NCBI RefSeq assembly: GCF_040807025.1
Contig: NC_090945.1
Coordinates: 77,538,088-77,602,087, forward strand
From: Struthio camelus
Lineage: Eukaryota; Chordata; Aves; Struthioniformes; Struthionidae
Reading direction: 5' to 3'
Length of the DNA: 64,000 bases
The notes under the pieces were generated by a model that worked only from the letters and a program-made list of their open reading frames with translations, ran no database searches and was not told where the DNA came from. Below, in pieces: positions 22,285-34,200 of the stretch. A program made the translations under genes and the position numbers. Positions within the stretch are counted from its first letter, which is position 1. Every line of letters begins with the position of its first letter.

Positions 22285-25200
22285 GTACTGGGAGCAGTCA
22301 CTCGCAGGCACTTTGAGCCGCTCACTCCCTTTGTTGTGTGGCGATCGCGGACGCCCCCTGCTCGGGGACGAGCCCCCGGCCCCTCACCTGCCAGGGAGCC
22401 CGCGGCTTGCACGGGCTCCGCCAGATGCATTGCACTGGGGGAGGAACAAAACTATCCCTTTTTTTTTTTTAATATATATCTCTCTCTATATATATATAAT
22501 CATTGCTGGTTTTTTTGGCAAGCTCTGGATGGGGATTGTGTGTCTGTTGCAGCTCTCAGGATCCCTTCCACCGCTCTCTCCGTTGCAGTTGTTGTTGTAT
22601 TGCAGTTTTTCCCCTTCCCCCCCCCCATTCCTTAGTGCAGTGTTGCGAGATTTTTGCATGATCCGCCTAATTTTTAATATGCACTCAATAATCCTCCTAA
22701 TTTCGGCACACTTTTTTGTTACTGAGTTGTTATATTTTTTTTGTCTCGTTTCTTTTAAAAGATGCCAGAATAAAATCCAAACAAATCAACCAAAAAAATT
22801 CTGTTCTTTACCCTAGCGTTCCTGCAAAGGAGGAAAAAAATGCATGGAAAAAATATATTGCCACTAATGCTGACTTTGTCCCTAGAAGCAGAACATGGCT
22901 ATGCATCAGTGTTACCCTTCGATAGTGACTATTCCAGAAAGAAAACAAAGGCAGGCACCATGGCCAGAAAATCCCAGAATAACAGGTAATAGACGCACCG
23001 CTTTTTCAGAATGAATCGGCAGCTTTTCCAATGTGTCTAGCTTATGTGCAGTGCCTACATTTATTAAAAATAATAACTAATCCAGTGTCTTAGTTTCCCC
23101 CATCCCGGTAGTCGCCATTTTTTCCCTGGATGGGCTTGGCTCTGTTTTGATCTCTCATATAAACACTGCCACGCGTACACCATCTCCTTAGTACTCACTG
23201 CACTTCTAAACCATCCGCCCTCATCGCTCCTTCTGCTCCTCGCTCACCAGCAGCGGCTTTTACTGCGGATCTTAACACCATAATTGCCATCCAGACTTCT
23301 CTTTGCATGGCACTAATTTCCCCCAGCGTTTATTTATAAACCACGGGCAGCAAACCGGCCGCCTCCTCCATTGCAGCGAGAGCAGATGCAGCCTCCGGTT
23401 GCAGTGCGGCGCTGGCCGGTGGAGGGGGAGCGCGTGTGGGGTGGCGGGGGGAGGATCCAGCAGCGCACTTGAACTTCTCCTGTAAGTATTAAATAAGAAA
23501 GGTGTCGGAGCGAAGTTGACCTCTCCAGGGCTTCTGCTGCCCCTCTGCGCGCCGGGTGGCCAGCCAGCCTGTCGCATGCCGATCCGTCAGCGTGCATGAC
23601 TCGTGCGTTATTTATCGTGATTGCCGCCTGCCGTTTTGTGGTCGTGGTCGTTTGCTGTTTTTCCCGCAGCCGCTACCTGTGCCGCGATGGCATTAGCAGA
23701 AGGCTGCTGCGCGCAGGCTCTCTGCAGCTTTGTTTGCTGCTCCGGCAGTGGCTGTGTACGTGCAGGAGGCTGTCTTACAGGGACAGCGCCGGCCCCTGGC
23801 TGGGAACTCCTCCAGTCCTGTGTGGTGCCTGCCCTGCTTTGCTCTGGCAGGGCTGCTCGGGGCGCAGCGGGGAGGACCGTGCCCGGCGGGGCCTGCTTCG
23901 CCCCCCGGGGCGGCGGCGCTCTGCCCGGCGCCGGCCCCGCTCCGCGCGGTCGTGGTGGATGGTGGTTCCTGTAGAATAGCCTAAAATGAACTCGGCTGGC
24001 ACGTGACTGGTTTTCCAAATTGGAAGCCAGTCTCAATGGGCCTGCTCTGCTCTTGCTCGCTCCGGCAGGGATCCCGCACGGTGCCGGAGCTGGGCCTGCC
24101 GGTGCCGGAGAGGTGCGGCTGGACGACCGGCGCCTGCGGGGCGCTTAAGAGGCAAACTGAAATCAAAAGCTGACTAGCTCCCTCCTTGAGGAAAACACGA
24201 GCTCGTGAGCGCTGTGCTTCTCGCCTACCGCGGCGGAGCAATATGTCTGGAAGATCAGTGAGGAAATGGGGGAAGCAACTTGTCCCCCCTCTCCCCCTGC
24301 TCTAAACAAGGCAGACGCTTCCAGGTGTGCTAATTGCAGTAGCCTAAAATTTTGTCTGTAGTTGAGTTGCTTGTCTCGTATTGGAGCGTAGAGAAGACGT
24401 CAGCTCGTCCTAAAAAGAAAGTCAACAGGAATGGGAGGTGTCTTGTGTTCTGGGGCGCTTTGCTCCTGAATATTTTTCATTATTAGATAGCATACTTGCT
24501 GCCTTTAAAAAAAAAAAAACAAAACTGACAGCTAATCTGAGCAGATCTCGTAAGATTAGATCAGCTGTTAAGTGTTCACTGAAATGTACAGGTTTCTTCT
24601 TTTCTGTCTCTTGAATTCGAGAAATCTTTGCTACTTACAGAACTATTATTCCGTCATTTCCTTTCTTCAGTCTCTTGTCATCCACTGCAAAATGGTTATT
24701 TGTTTGAACTGTAAGCTGCTTTCAGGAGTTTTTAGGAGAGGATTTGTAATCTATCAAATACAGCAGAATTAAAAGATTTCTGGTAACAGATTTGCTAGCA
24801 TTATTAAAGCTGAGACATGCATGTCTGCTTGCAGTTACCATCCTGCATTTTTTGGACTATAGATTCAAATATTCCTGTTCAGACTTTTTTTTCTGATTCT
24901 CCTTCTCTAGCAGTGGTAGCCTTCAAAAATGCCATCCTATAGTATGCAATGTACATATTTACTTATACTTTCCTTTCTCCTGGCTGCGGTGAATAGATTA
25001 GGGATGCGCTGTTTATATTCTGGGACAAGATAATACTTCTGGAGAAGTGGCTTCAGACGTGGCCACCACCATGAATGTGGCTTGTCTAGTTCAGCATGGA
25101 CCCTAGGCGTACATGTCAGTCGGTAAAGCAGAGACGCATTGCTTTGATGCAGCATGCTGCTATTTCAAGGGTTGAGGTGCATCAGCAGAACTGTGTGGGC

Positions 25201-28200
25201 ACCTCTGCCTTGTACTTACTGACTCGGTACCCGCTTCTAATAATTGCTGCTCAGGTTTTCCTATGAACTTAAATTTGAGGGGGAGAAATTATCCTTACGT
25301 TTGAGCATACAATCTAAAAGTCACGAAGTACGCTAGCATCCCCGATTACTAATATTTTGAGCTTGTGGGATATGCGGTCCGACCCTCAGACTGGAATCTG
25401 AATCTCTGTCAATACAGTTAAATCTTCCTGAGCAACTCAAAGATTAACAGAGGCAGACGACTGGCCAAAGTTCGGAGGATCCGCAGTGGTCGTGGGTGAT
25501 GTGAACCACTGGGCAAAGTGTTTGTCCGTTGCTTCACTTCAGCCGTTTTGCAGAAGTACTAGGTTTGGAGCTTCACATGTGTGCAGGCACGATTTCTTAC
25601 GTGCCTGGAGTTTACACCTAATTAATTGTGTTTTGTTTTGTTTTAGTATGCATATAACAATATATATTTCATGGTGGAGGAGTAGGAATGGAGCAGATAA
25701 CTGCATACTTTGAAACTGCAGGGGCTTTGTTGTTGTTTTCATTATCTATTTTTGTGTCCTGCAGCACCCTCAGCTCCCTGTGTTTATGCCATCTGATCAC
25801 CTAAAGTGCACTATATATGTATCTTCATATAGATATATATATCTTTTTATATATACATAGATATATATATATTTTATATATATATAAAATTTTTTATATA
25901 TAATTTTAGAGCGTGACAAACATCTTCCTCCACATTTTTCGAAAATCAGAACAGGGGGAGAAGGAGAAAACTGTCAGATGCAAGGAAGCCCGGTGTGCTG
26001 CGCACTTCTTTGTTCTCTCAGTTCTGCCCCGTGCTGCCTGCCCGCCTCGGAGAGAGCAGCGTGGCCCGGCCGGCTGCCTGGCCGGCTGGTACAGGTGTCC
26101 TCGCTGGCCAGCTGATTTGGGGCCGGGCAGAGGGCTGGCTGGCAGCGAGGGCGCTAATCGGCGGCCCCTTCCTTTGCCGAGACGGTGGTGATGTTCATGT
26201 GACATGTACGAAACTGTATCTCGAGTCTTCCGTCCCCTTGTCAGATGCGGTTGACTTTGGCTAGCGAGCCCGGGATGCTGGGGAGAAGAAGGGGGAGCAG
26301 GACTGACAGCACTTCGGACAGGTTGGTCGCGTCTGGGCTAGAAGATGGCTAGCCTCTGGGTCGCGGCGAAAGGAGAAAGTGATTCCGACAGGTTTGGATT
26401 CATACAGGGAAAAACATCAGCATAACTGCATTTAATTAACAGAAATCTGTAAGCCTCCTGCCTGCCGCAGGAATTTAACAGTTTGGCTTTGTCTGCTCAT
26501 GGTTTTTAATTGAAATTTGAAGTGGCCATTAATAGTTCGTTGCTAAACAGAAAATTCTCAGGGCTGTTGCTGGCGATCAGACATAACTTGCAGCCATTTT
26601 TTTCACTTCTGCGCCACAATTATTTGATTCGTGTGTTTTCTTCTTACTAAATTTCCTGCGATGTACCCTTTCCCACCTCACACAAACCAGGCCATACAAC
26701 GTGTTTTTGTTCTTTGTATCTTTCTGCTTTGTTTGTTTATGCAGTGTCCTCTGCGAGATTCAGACTTGTTCTCCTCCAGTAGTTTGGACCAAAATCCTCT
26801 GACAAACGAAACTGGATTCTTGTTTTGCAAGGAGAACAGGAGATTTGAGAAAGGCACAAGCCTATAATTGACTTTTGGGGGCAGGGGAGGTAGACCTAGG
26901 TCACAGCTCCTTGTTTCACTAATGCTCACCATGCACTTGGCCGTGGTATGATCAATGTCTCCACAGAGCAATAACTGTGGTTCCTAGAGCAGTGCAATGC
27001 CGTCTAATAAGCTTTGTTATTGTGTAGCTGGAATTAAAGAAATGGCATAAAACGAAGAGCTGGATTTAGTGGAGTTATGCCTTGAAAATTGTAATAACAA
27101 GTATTCAAATGTCTCCCCAAGATTGCAGTTTGATCCCGTGAAATGGATAGATAACAGATGTATGCAATTTGCTGAGGAAGAATATTACACAAATCTGAAA
27201 TTTAGTGACGTTTGCTAGTAAGGAAAGGCACTTGCACAGAAAACCACGTTAGCCTGCAGATAATTGGGCTTTCTTGTTTCCCGTCTGCAATGACAATTTC
27301 AAATCTATATGTTTCTGTGCTTATAAAAAAAGAGGGGGGAGGGGAGACAGTTTGAACTGAGCCCCATGTGGACAATATCCTTCATGACACTGCCAGAACA
27401 TAAAATAATTAGCTTTGGAGGACTTGATCCTCTGGTGCTTATATGCTGTGTTCTTACCCCTGGGAAAGGTGGATTTAAAACCGTGAGTGTCTGATGTCTT
27501 GAGCTGTGCGTGAGTGCAAGGGGTGGTATTTGCCCTTGAACGGTGGAGCTCAGGCTGTGTCTTTGCCACGAAAGGATCAGAAATAAGGTAAAATGAAAAC
27601 TGAAATCTTAGTGTTAGCTGCCAGTCTACTGAAGTCACAGTTAAATTTACTTGCAGAGAAAGGAATTGGGAGTCAGCGGTGCAGTGTGCTTGGCCTGTAC
27701 ATTTAGGAGCCGGTTTATTTTGGTGGGGGGAGAGAATGAAAGCAAAATAAATGCAGGTTTATAAATATATCTTCTGCCTCTATTAAAATTAGTATTTATG
27801 TTAATGTGTTATATAAATAGATTTGTACTTTGTGCTGTGTTCTGGTGAAGGGTTGGACGTAGAAAAGGATGAAAGCTGCGTTTGGTGTTTCAAATAAAAA
27901 CAGAGTTTAATGTCCGAATTCCTTTGTTAATGTTGGCTCGCAGCGACAGGCAGCCTGTGGCCCACGGAGCAAGCTCCTTGCTCCTTGCAGATGTTAGTCC
28001 GTGCCCACACAAAGCAGCTTAGGGTCAGAGCCTGACTTTTTTCTATTATTATTATTTTTTCTTTTTTCCTTTTGTGGAAGGCTGAGAGTGAAGCTCCGTA
28101 AACCAGACTGTGGAGACATGACTTCTCTGCTTTTTTGCTTTCTGAATTTGATGGATCCCTCTAGGTTTGCTTTCCTACAACTGAAGCCAGAGGGGCAACC

Positions 28201-31200
28201 ATCGATGTTGCTGAGCTTGCCTTTCCAACTGATAAATGCAGTCCTAATATAATAAATCTCAGCAAACTGATCCGTCACCCCTGCGGTACTGTAGTAAGCC
28301 TGTAACGCCTGGGAGCTGCAGCGTTTTTGTAATGAAGGAAAAGGAATTGTCACCATGTTAGAAGCGCGTTCTGCCCTCGCTGCTGCAAACATGTGGCAGC
28401 ACAAACTTGAGTCAGACTCTGGAGCCAGGGCTCTGCGTAAGCGAGTGTGCCAATATGCCTCTTTCCCAGCTCCCAGCTGTATCTGCACAACTGGCTACGT
28501 TTTGCTATGAGGAGAATGCAAAAGTCATTTCCAGTAGATTAATTCCGGGCAGACACACGGTTTCTTAGCCGGGCTTCAAGTGCTGTGTCCAGTTTAAAAC
28601 AGAAGAAAAAAGCCTGGGGCAGCGGATACTGGGCAGAAGGTGTGTTTGCACCCGCAGGTTCAGCGCTGCGCTCCTCCGCATCTTGGGTGGTTTGGGTGTA
28701 GCGCTCCACGTGCGTCGCTCCGCGTGCTGGCAGGCGATTCCCCGCGAGGGAATCGGGACCTTGGCGGCGAAAAGCCGCACGACAGGCGCGTGGCGGGGCA
28801 GAGGGGCGAAGGCAGGGTTCGTGAGCCGCGCGCTCCCTGACGCACCAGCCCGCTGGGGGCTTTGCCTCGGACGCGGACACGTGTGCAGCGTCTCGTGAAA
28901 CCTGGTGCCCTGTTCTTGTTCCTTCGGCGAAACGTGAGCGCCGGCGGCGTGGCTCTTGCCTTGCCGGTTTCTCCTGGACGGGCTGCGTGGCGCGGGGTGC
29001 CGTGCTGCCCGCTGGCGAAGCCTGGCTGTCCACCTCTGCCCGTGGGCAGTCCGACTCCGCGAGCCCCCTCTGTGCCCGACAGCCCTGGCCCGTGCAAGAC
29101 GCTGGCCACCGTTTTAAGCTCTTCATTAACTAGGCTGCTCTACTTGCTGGGATGGGTGAAAGCGGGGTGGCAGCCAGGAGCTCGTCGGTGACTTGCAGCT
29201 GGGACCTGACTCCCGTCAGCATTGCTGGAAGAAATGTAAACGGTGTTTAAATTCCTGCGTTTTGACAAGAGAGACGATGCGGTGAGGCAAACGGGTGGAA
29301 GAGGCGGAGGAGGGTGTCTTACCAACGGAGCAGGCAGAGCACCCAACGTGATGAAGTCTCGGTGCGGTGGTGAGGCCTCATCACCTTCCTTTTGCTGGCT
29401 TTCGCCTCGGCGCGACCGCGCGGGGAGCTCAGCAGCTCAGTACGCTGCTCGAAAATTACTCTTTTTTTTTTTTTTTTTTTTCCTTGGATCTGTTTTTTCT
29501 GGGTTAGTCTTCCAGTCGTCTTGATTAGCGCCCACCGTAAGAGCTGAGCTGTGTACGCTGAACCTTGCGTTGACAGCGCAGCTCGAACGCAATCACCGAG
29601 AGGTCTAGTTTGGGGGAGGGAGGGTGCTGGACGGGAGAGGAGCTCCAGCCTCCAGCGAGGGGGAAATGCTGTTCGTTTGCAAGATGCTGTGCAAGCTCCA
29701 GAATCTGGATTTACTTGGCTCCTCCCCCTTGTTTCAAATCTTCATTTGACAGTTTATTCACTGAGAGAGTAAAACTGCAGCTGAATCGCTGGTTGACTGC
29801 TTGGCGTTTGCTAAGTGAGTATTAGTGCTGTCTCAGGTGAACAGTGCAGGCACCGCAAATGAATAGCGCCGGGCAGCAGCGTTCCCGGTCTCTTCTTTCC
29901 GAATCGGTGATTTGGTTGGGGTTTTTTAGTGTTTATTTTTTGCCTTTTTTTAATCTAAGGCTTTTTACTGATGTCTTTCCGTCATCACGGCTGCCCCCAA
30001 CTCACCAAAATTTTGGGTGAAGCTCCAGAAGCCAGTATAGGGAACTTAAACTCACCCCCAAAGGCTTCCTTCTCTTGCTGCCACTTCTGAGGGGCTCCAA
30101 ACAAAGACCGTTTGTCTGTGAACCGCAGTCGTAAATCTGCCTCTGCGATAAATATATATAAAAATGTACATACATTTTAAATGGCAGATTGTTCCTTTGT
30201 TCATGCTGTTTCCTTTCTTCTTAGGTCTGGTCCACACACTACCTGTCACTGAAGTAATAAAAGACACCAGTTCAAAATTTAGGCAGTGTTGGGGGTGCTG
30301 GCTTATGTGCAGACAAACTCTTACATTTTTTTGCTCACTTCAGGTTGCATGAAAAGCAGAGATGAATATTCTTTCAATACGCTATACTCCAAAAAGTGAG
30401 AGAGAAAACAGCAGCGTTTAGTCTAAATAGGGTAGCTAGCCTGTTCTGGAGATGGAGCAACTTATCAGGTTAAATGTCAAAACTCTCGTTTTTTGGTTCC
30501 TGGATAGGGCCCGACAGTTCAGGTATTAATCAGTCAACTCACTTGGCCTCCCTGCGCTTCCTGAAATGGGTGGCTGGCACCTGGGTTTGCTTCTGGGTCC
30601 CCAGGAGCTGTGCAGAGGGAGGCACGTGCTGGTAGCTGCTTCGCTTTGTAGCTGGTACAGCTGGGGAGTGCAGCTGTGCTGTACTCCAAAGCTGTAGGGA
30701 CCTAAAGCAAACGCCCGAAGCACCCCTCAGGCGTAACAGCGGTCTTGCATGCAGAGGGACTTTTCAGGTTCTTCGCTGTGTCCTCTCTTTGCCTAGCAAA
30801 ATATTTTGTTCAGGGAGAATTTCTTGGTAAACGGCTCTTCTGCTTGCAGAGCTGTCAGCAGCCGGGCTGGCCGGAGTTGCGTACGAGCTCTGTCGCACCA
30901 GGCAAAGGGAGAGAAGGCAGATTGGAGCTGGCCGGTTGCAGCGGCTCTTGTTCACCTCGGGTATAACGGGAGTGACTTCCCTGACGTTTTTGCCATAGGG
31001 ATAGACATAGGCGCTATAGCCTGTATTGCTTCGCTCTGATGGAGTCCCCAGTGAACAGTGAATCTGAGATTTGAAAGGCCTGTTGGGACTGCTTAGGGAG
31101 AACGGTTTCCTCCTGGACCTTTATTTTCTGTGTGTTTGTGTAAACACTGGCTGAGCTGGCATAGTGTTCTTCACTTTTCCGGGAGAAAAATTTGATCGCG

Positions 31201-34200
31201 GTGTATGTAGGTAGTGGGGAATAAAAATATCCCCTTATTATAGTCAAACAGGGAAGACAGTAAATCACAGTAAACCAGTCCGTTTTGGCCTATTAACGTA
31301 GCTCAGAATATGTTTAAAACGCTTCTAGTGTTGGTGTAGGGGTCAGAAACACTGATACGGTCTTGTTGGAGTACATACACCCCCTGGTCAGAGCTCACTT
31401 GGTGCAACTAGTTTACAAATAAAAATCTGATAGGCTCTTCAGAAAAAGATGCCAGGTGATAGCTGATACAGTTCATGTCTTAGTAATGACACTGGGATCC
31501 TTTCCAGTGAAAGTGAATTAGCATCAGCCCCAAACCTTGTGAGTACTTGAGTTTTCTCTTACCTGCAGAGGGGACGGTTCACTTCAGGCATCGGGAGCTG
31601 CGCTGGCTTGGAACGGATGGCTTGCACATTTGTTCAGCAGTGATTTCTTTGCATGCGCTTTGCTTCAGTCGTTCCTCTCTGCAGCCAGAGAGCCGCGTTA
31701 GCAGTGCCGTTCTCATCAGTAACGTTTAGATATGCTGCAGCATCGACATGCATGTGCGTGCGGTCGGGGCCGGGGCGGGGGGGAGGCAGAACGGTTTGCC
31801 GCTGCGCGAATTACGCATTTGTGTAGGAAGAATTTCGCACCCAGTGATGTCTCTGCTCACCCTGTGGGTGAGAATGGGCTGTGCATTTACACCTCAGGCC
31901 TCAACAAAGCAACCTCTGTCCACACATAATGCCCAGATGCAGGCAGGGGTTATAGTGCATTGTAGGAGAGCTGCTTTGACGTAATCTGCCAGCCGCAAAA
32001 GCTGCCACTGCCTTTGTATCTTTTGATCCTTATATACTAGAAATGTTTTTAGTCGGACAAAACTAATGGTCCAGGAAGTTGCTGCTTTTGAAGTGGTGGC
32101 CATAACTTCATTTTAGGAATGTTTTTAATGTGAGCTGTGTAAATAAATAGAACTGATATTTCCAGCTGAATCAATTAAAAAATCCTCCAAGAAGTTAAGG
32201 CTGCTTCTAACGGCAAAAAACCTGAAGCATTGAAAAAAAAAAAAAAAAACCCTCAAGTGTCGGTAGATAGGAAGAGAATAGCATACCAGTGTGGTCAGCT
32301 CAGAGACTGTGATATTTTTTATCTGCTCGTAGACTCAGACAACTTGAAGAGGATGCCTCTTTTTTGGCATTAAGATGTCAACAGAAACAGCAGTAGTTAG
32401 CTGCTGATTTTTCTTTCAGCTTTTCTTTGGACTTCTTGAAAGCTAGCTTTCCAGGTGCTTTTACTCTTACCCATTACCATGTAGATCTTATAACACTTTC
32501 TGCCCCCTCATAATTTTTCTTCACAGATGAAAATTTTGTGGGCTGTTTTTCGTACTAACTTGATCATTTTTTTTAACGTCTAATTCTGTTTCTGAATCTA
32601 TTAAAAACATATATATGCAAATTTATTATAATTTCCCCCAAACCCACAGTTTACTCACAGAAATTAAGTTGATACCTTGCAGTATTTAAGGGATGTAAAA
32701 GGGAACCAATTTAACAGATAAGCTATTTCATAATCCATATAAAGATATGTTTTAGAGAGCTATTTTGCAAGTTATGGAGGTGATGACTTTTAAATATTCT
32801 AAATCTTGGTATTCATCTTTTTCACTAGTATTTCTTTTCTCTTTTTAATAGGTCATCACACAACGAACTAGAAAAACATAGGTAAGTCTTGAGAAAAATG
32901 CAAATTAAAAGATGTATGGCTAACATTAGAATTACTATGCTTAAGGATAATGTGTTGAAAATTCTTGACTCTGCATTGAATGATTTATTAAGCTTTTTAA
33001 CAAATCGACTGAAATCTAATAGCTGTAATCTTATTTGGGGTTTTCTGTCGTTCAGTATGCTGTTTTTGAAACATCCCTCATAATTAGCTTTTGACTGTTT
33101 AATGCTGTAACTGGTTAAATATTGGCTCACTGTTACTAATAAAGAATCTGATCCTAGAAACTACTTGCTACAGGTGTTAAATGTTGTAGGTATCACCGAA
33201 GGATATTGTGATTAAGGTAGATAGTCTCTGGGAACAATATGTTATGTAGGATTTTTTTTTTTTTTAAAGCACATCTACTTTAAATACACTTAGTTTTAGT
33301 CCTGTAATTCCCATTGACTGTAAGTACCTATAAACATACTTACCCCTAAATCTGCTCCTTTGCTGGTGTATGTTCCCTTCCAGGGAACCTTGTGTGGGCT
33401 GGAAAGCAGTAACTCCTGAGTCGCAGCCCTGGTTCTGTGTATTCAGTGCTGTGAAAAGCTGTGCTTATTTATTAAGGACAGTCGTTAGACCCTGAAGACC
33501 TGATTTTTTTTTTTTAAAGAACTCATGTTTGCATGGTTTTGGAAAGGATGTTTACCCTCTATTGTATCTTGTCAGCATTTGTTTGCAAAGGGGCTTTTTA
33601 GCTGCAGTCATTCTCCTGGGGTGCACTGCTCTGGAGATGTGCACAGAGAGTTGGAGACTGCAAAAGGGGCCCTTCTTCACCCGGGCTTTCGGTTCCCCTG
33701 CTGAGCAGCTCCTTGGCCCCCCCTCAGTGTAGGATCGCTTCCTTTCACTGGTCGGTCATTCAGGCACCAGGATGGACTGCTTTCTGGGTAGTAGTTCTGT
33801 CCTTGTTCCTGTGGCTTGTGCAATTTTGGTTTTCAGGGATCCAAAGAAGGCAAGGGGTGTGTGCATGAGTGTGAGCGTGGCTTGAACCTATTCCCATGCT
33901 TCTGAATATGTCAAAAATGGCTGATGGTTGTTTTTGATGGAATTAGCAAGATTCTGAAAGGCAGTGCCCGTCCTCGATGTTGTTCTGGGTGCATCCCACA
34001 AGAAGACTGAACTCTTTTTTTTTGTTTTGTTTTGTGTTTTTCTTGAAATCTGTTCTATGGCAGCAATTATTCAGCAGCTAGGCCATCACTTCCCTTGCAT
34101 GCCTACATGCTTTCCTGTAGTTTAACTGTAATATGAGTAAACTATAGCTGTGCCTACAAGCCACATGGTCGTTCTAAAGACGAGAAGAACTGGGAAAGCT

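Larger units (their letters stand above)
20080..22440 (+). promoter_or_regulatory. MXD4: CpG island with MXD4 promoter
   Basis: GC content and CpG frequency rise sharply near 20080 and stay high past the first coding exon, in contrast with the AT-rich flank. The island contains multiple GC boxes, a CRE/NRF1/E2F-like cluster around 20681-20857 and the proximal CCAAT/E-box/TATA-like promoter at 21684-22080. The many long open frames here on both strands result from stop-poor GC-rich DNA and are not called as genes. Boundaries are judged by eye. Confidence 0.85.
22986..32851 (+). other. MXD4: MXD4 intron 2 (about 9.9 kb)
   Basis: This intron has at least three internal CpG-rich patches (about 23330-24240, 26030-26340 and 28620-29430), separated by AT-rich sequence. 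It contains a long AT microsatellite (25811-25908) and a T20 run near 29462. No transposon was recognised. The CpG patches are unusual for an intron and may hold alternative promoters or enhancers. Confidence 0.85.
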
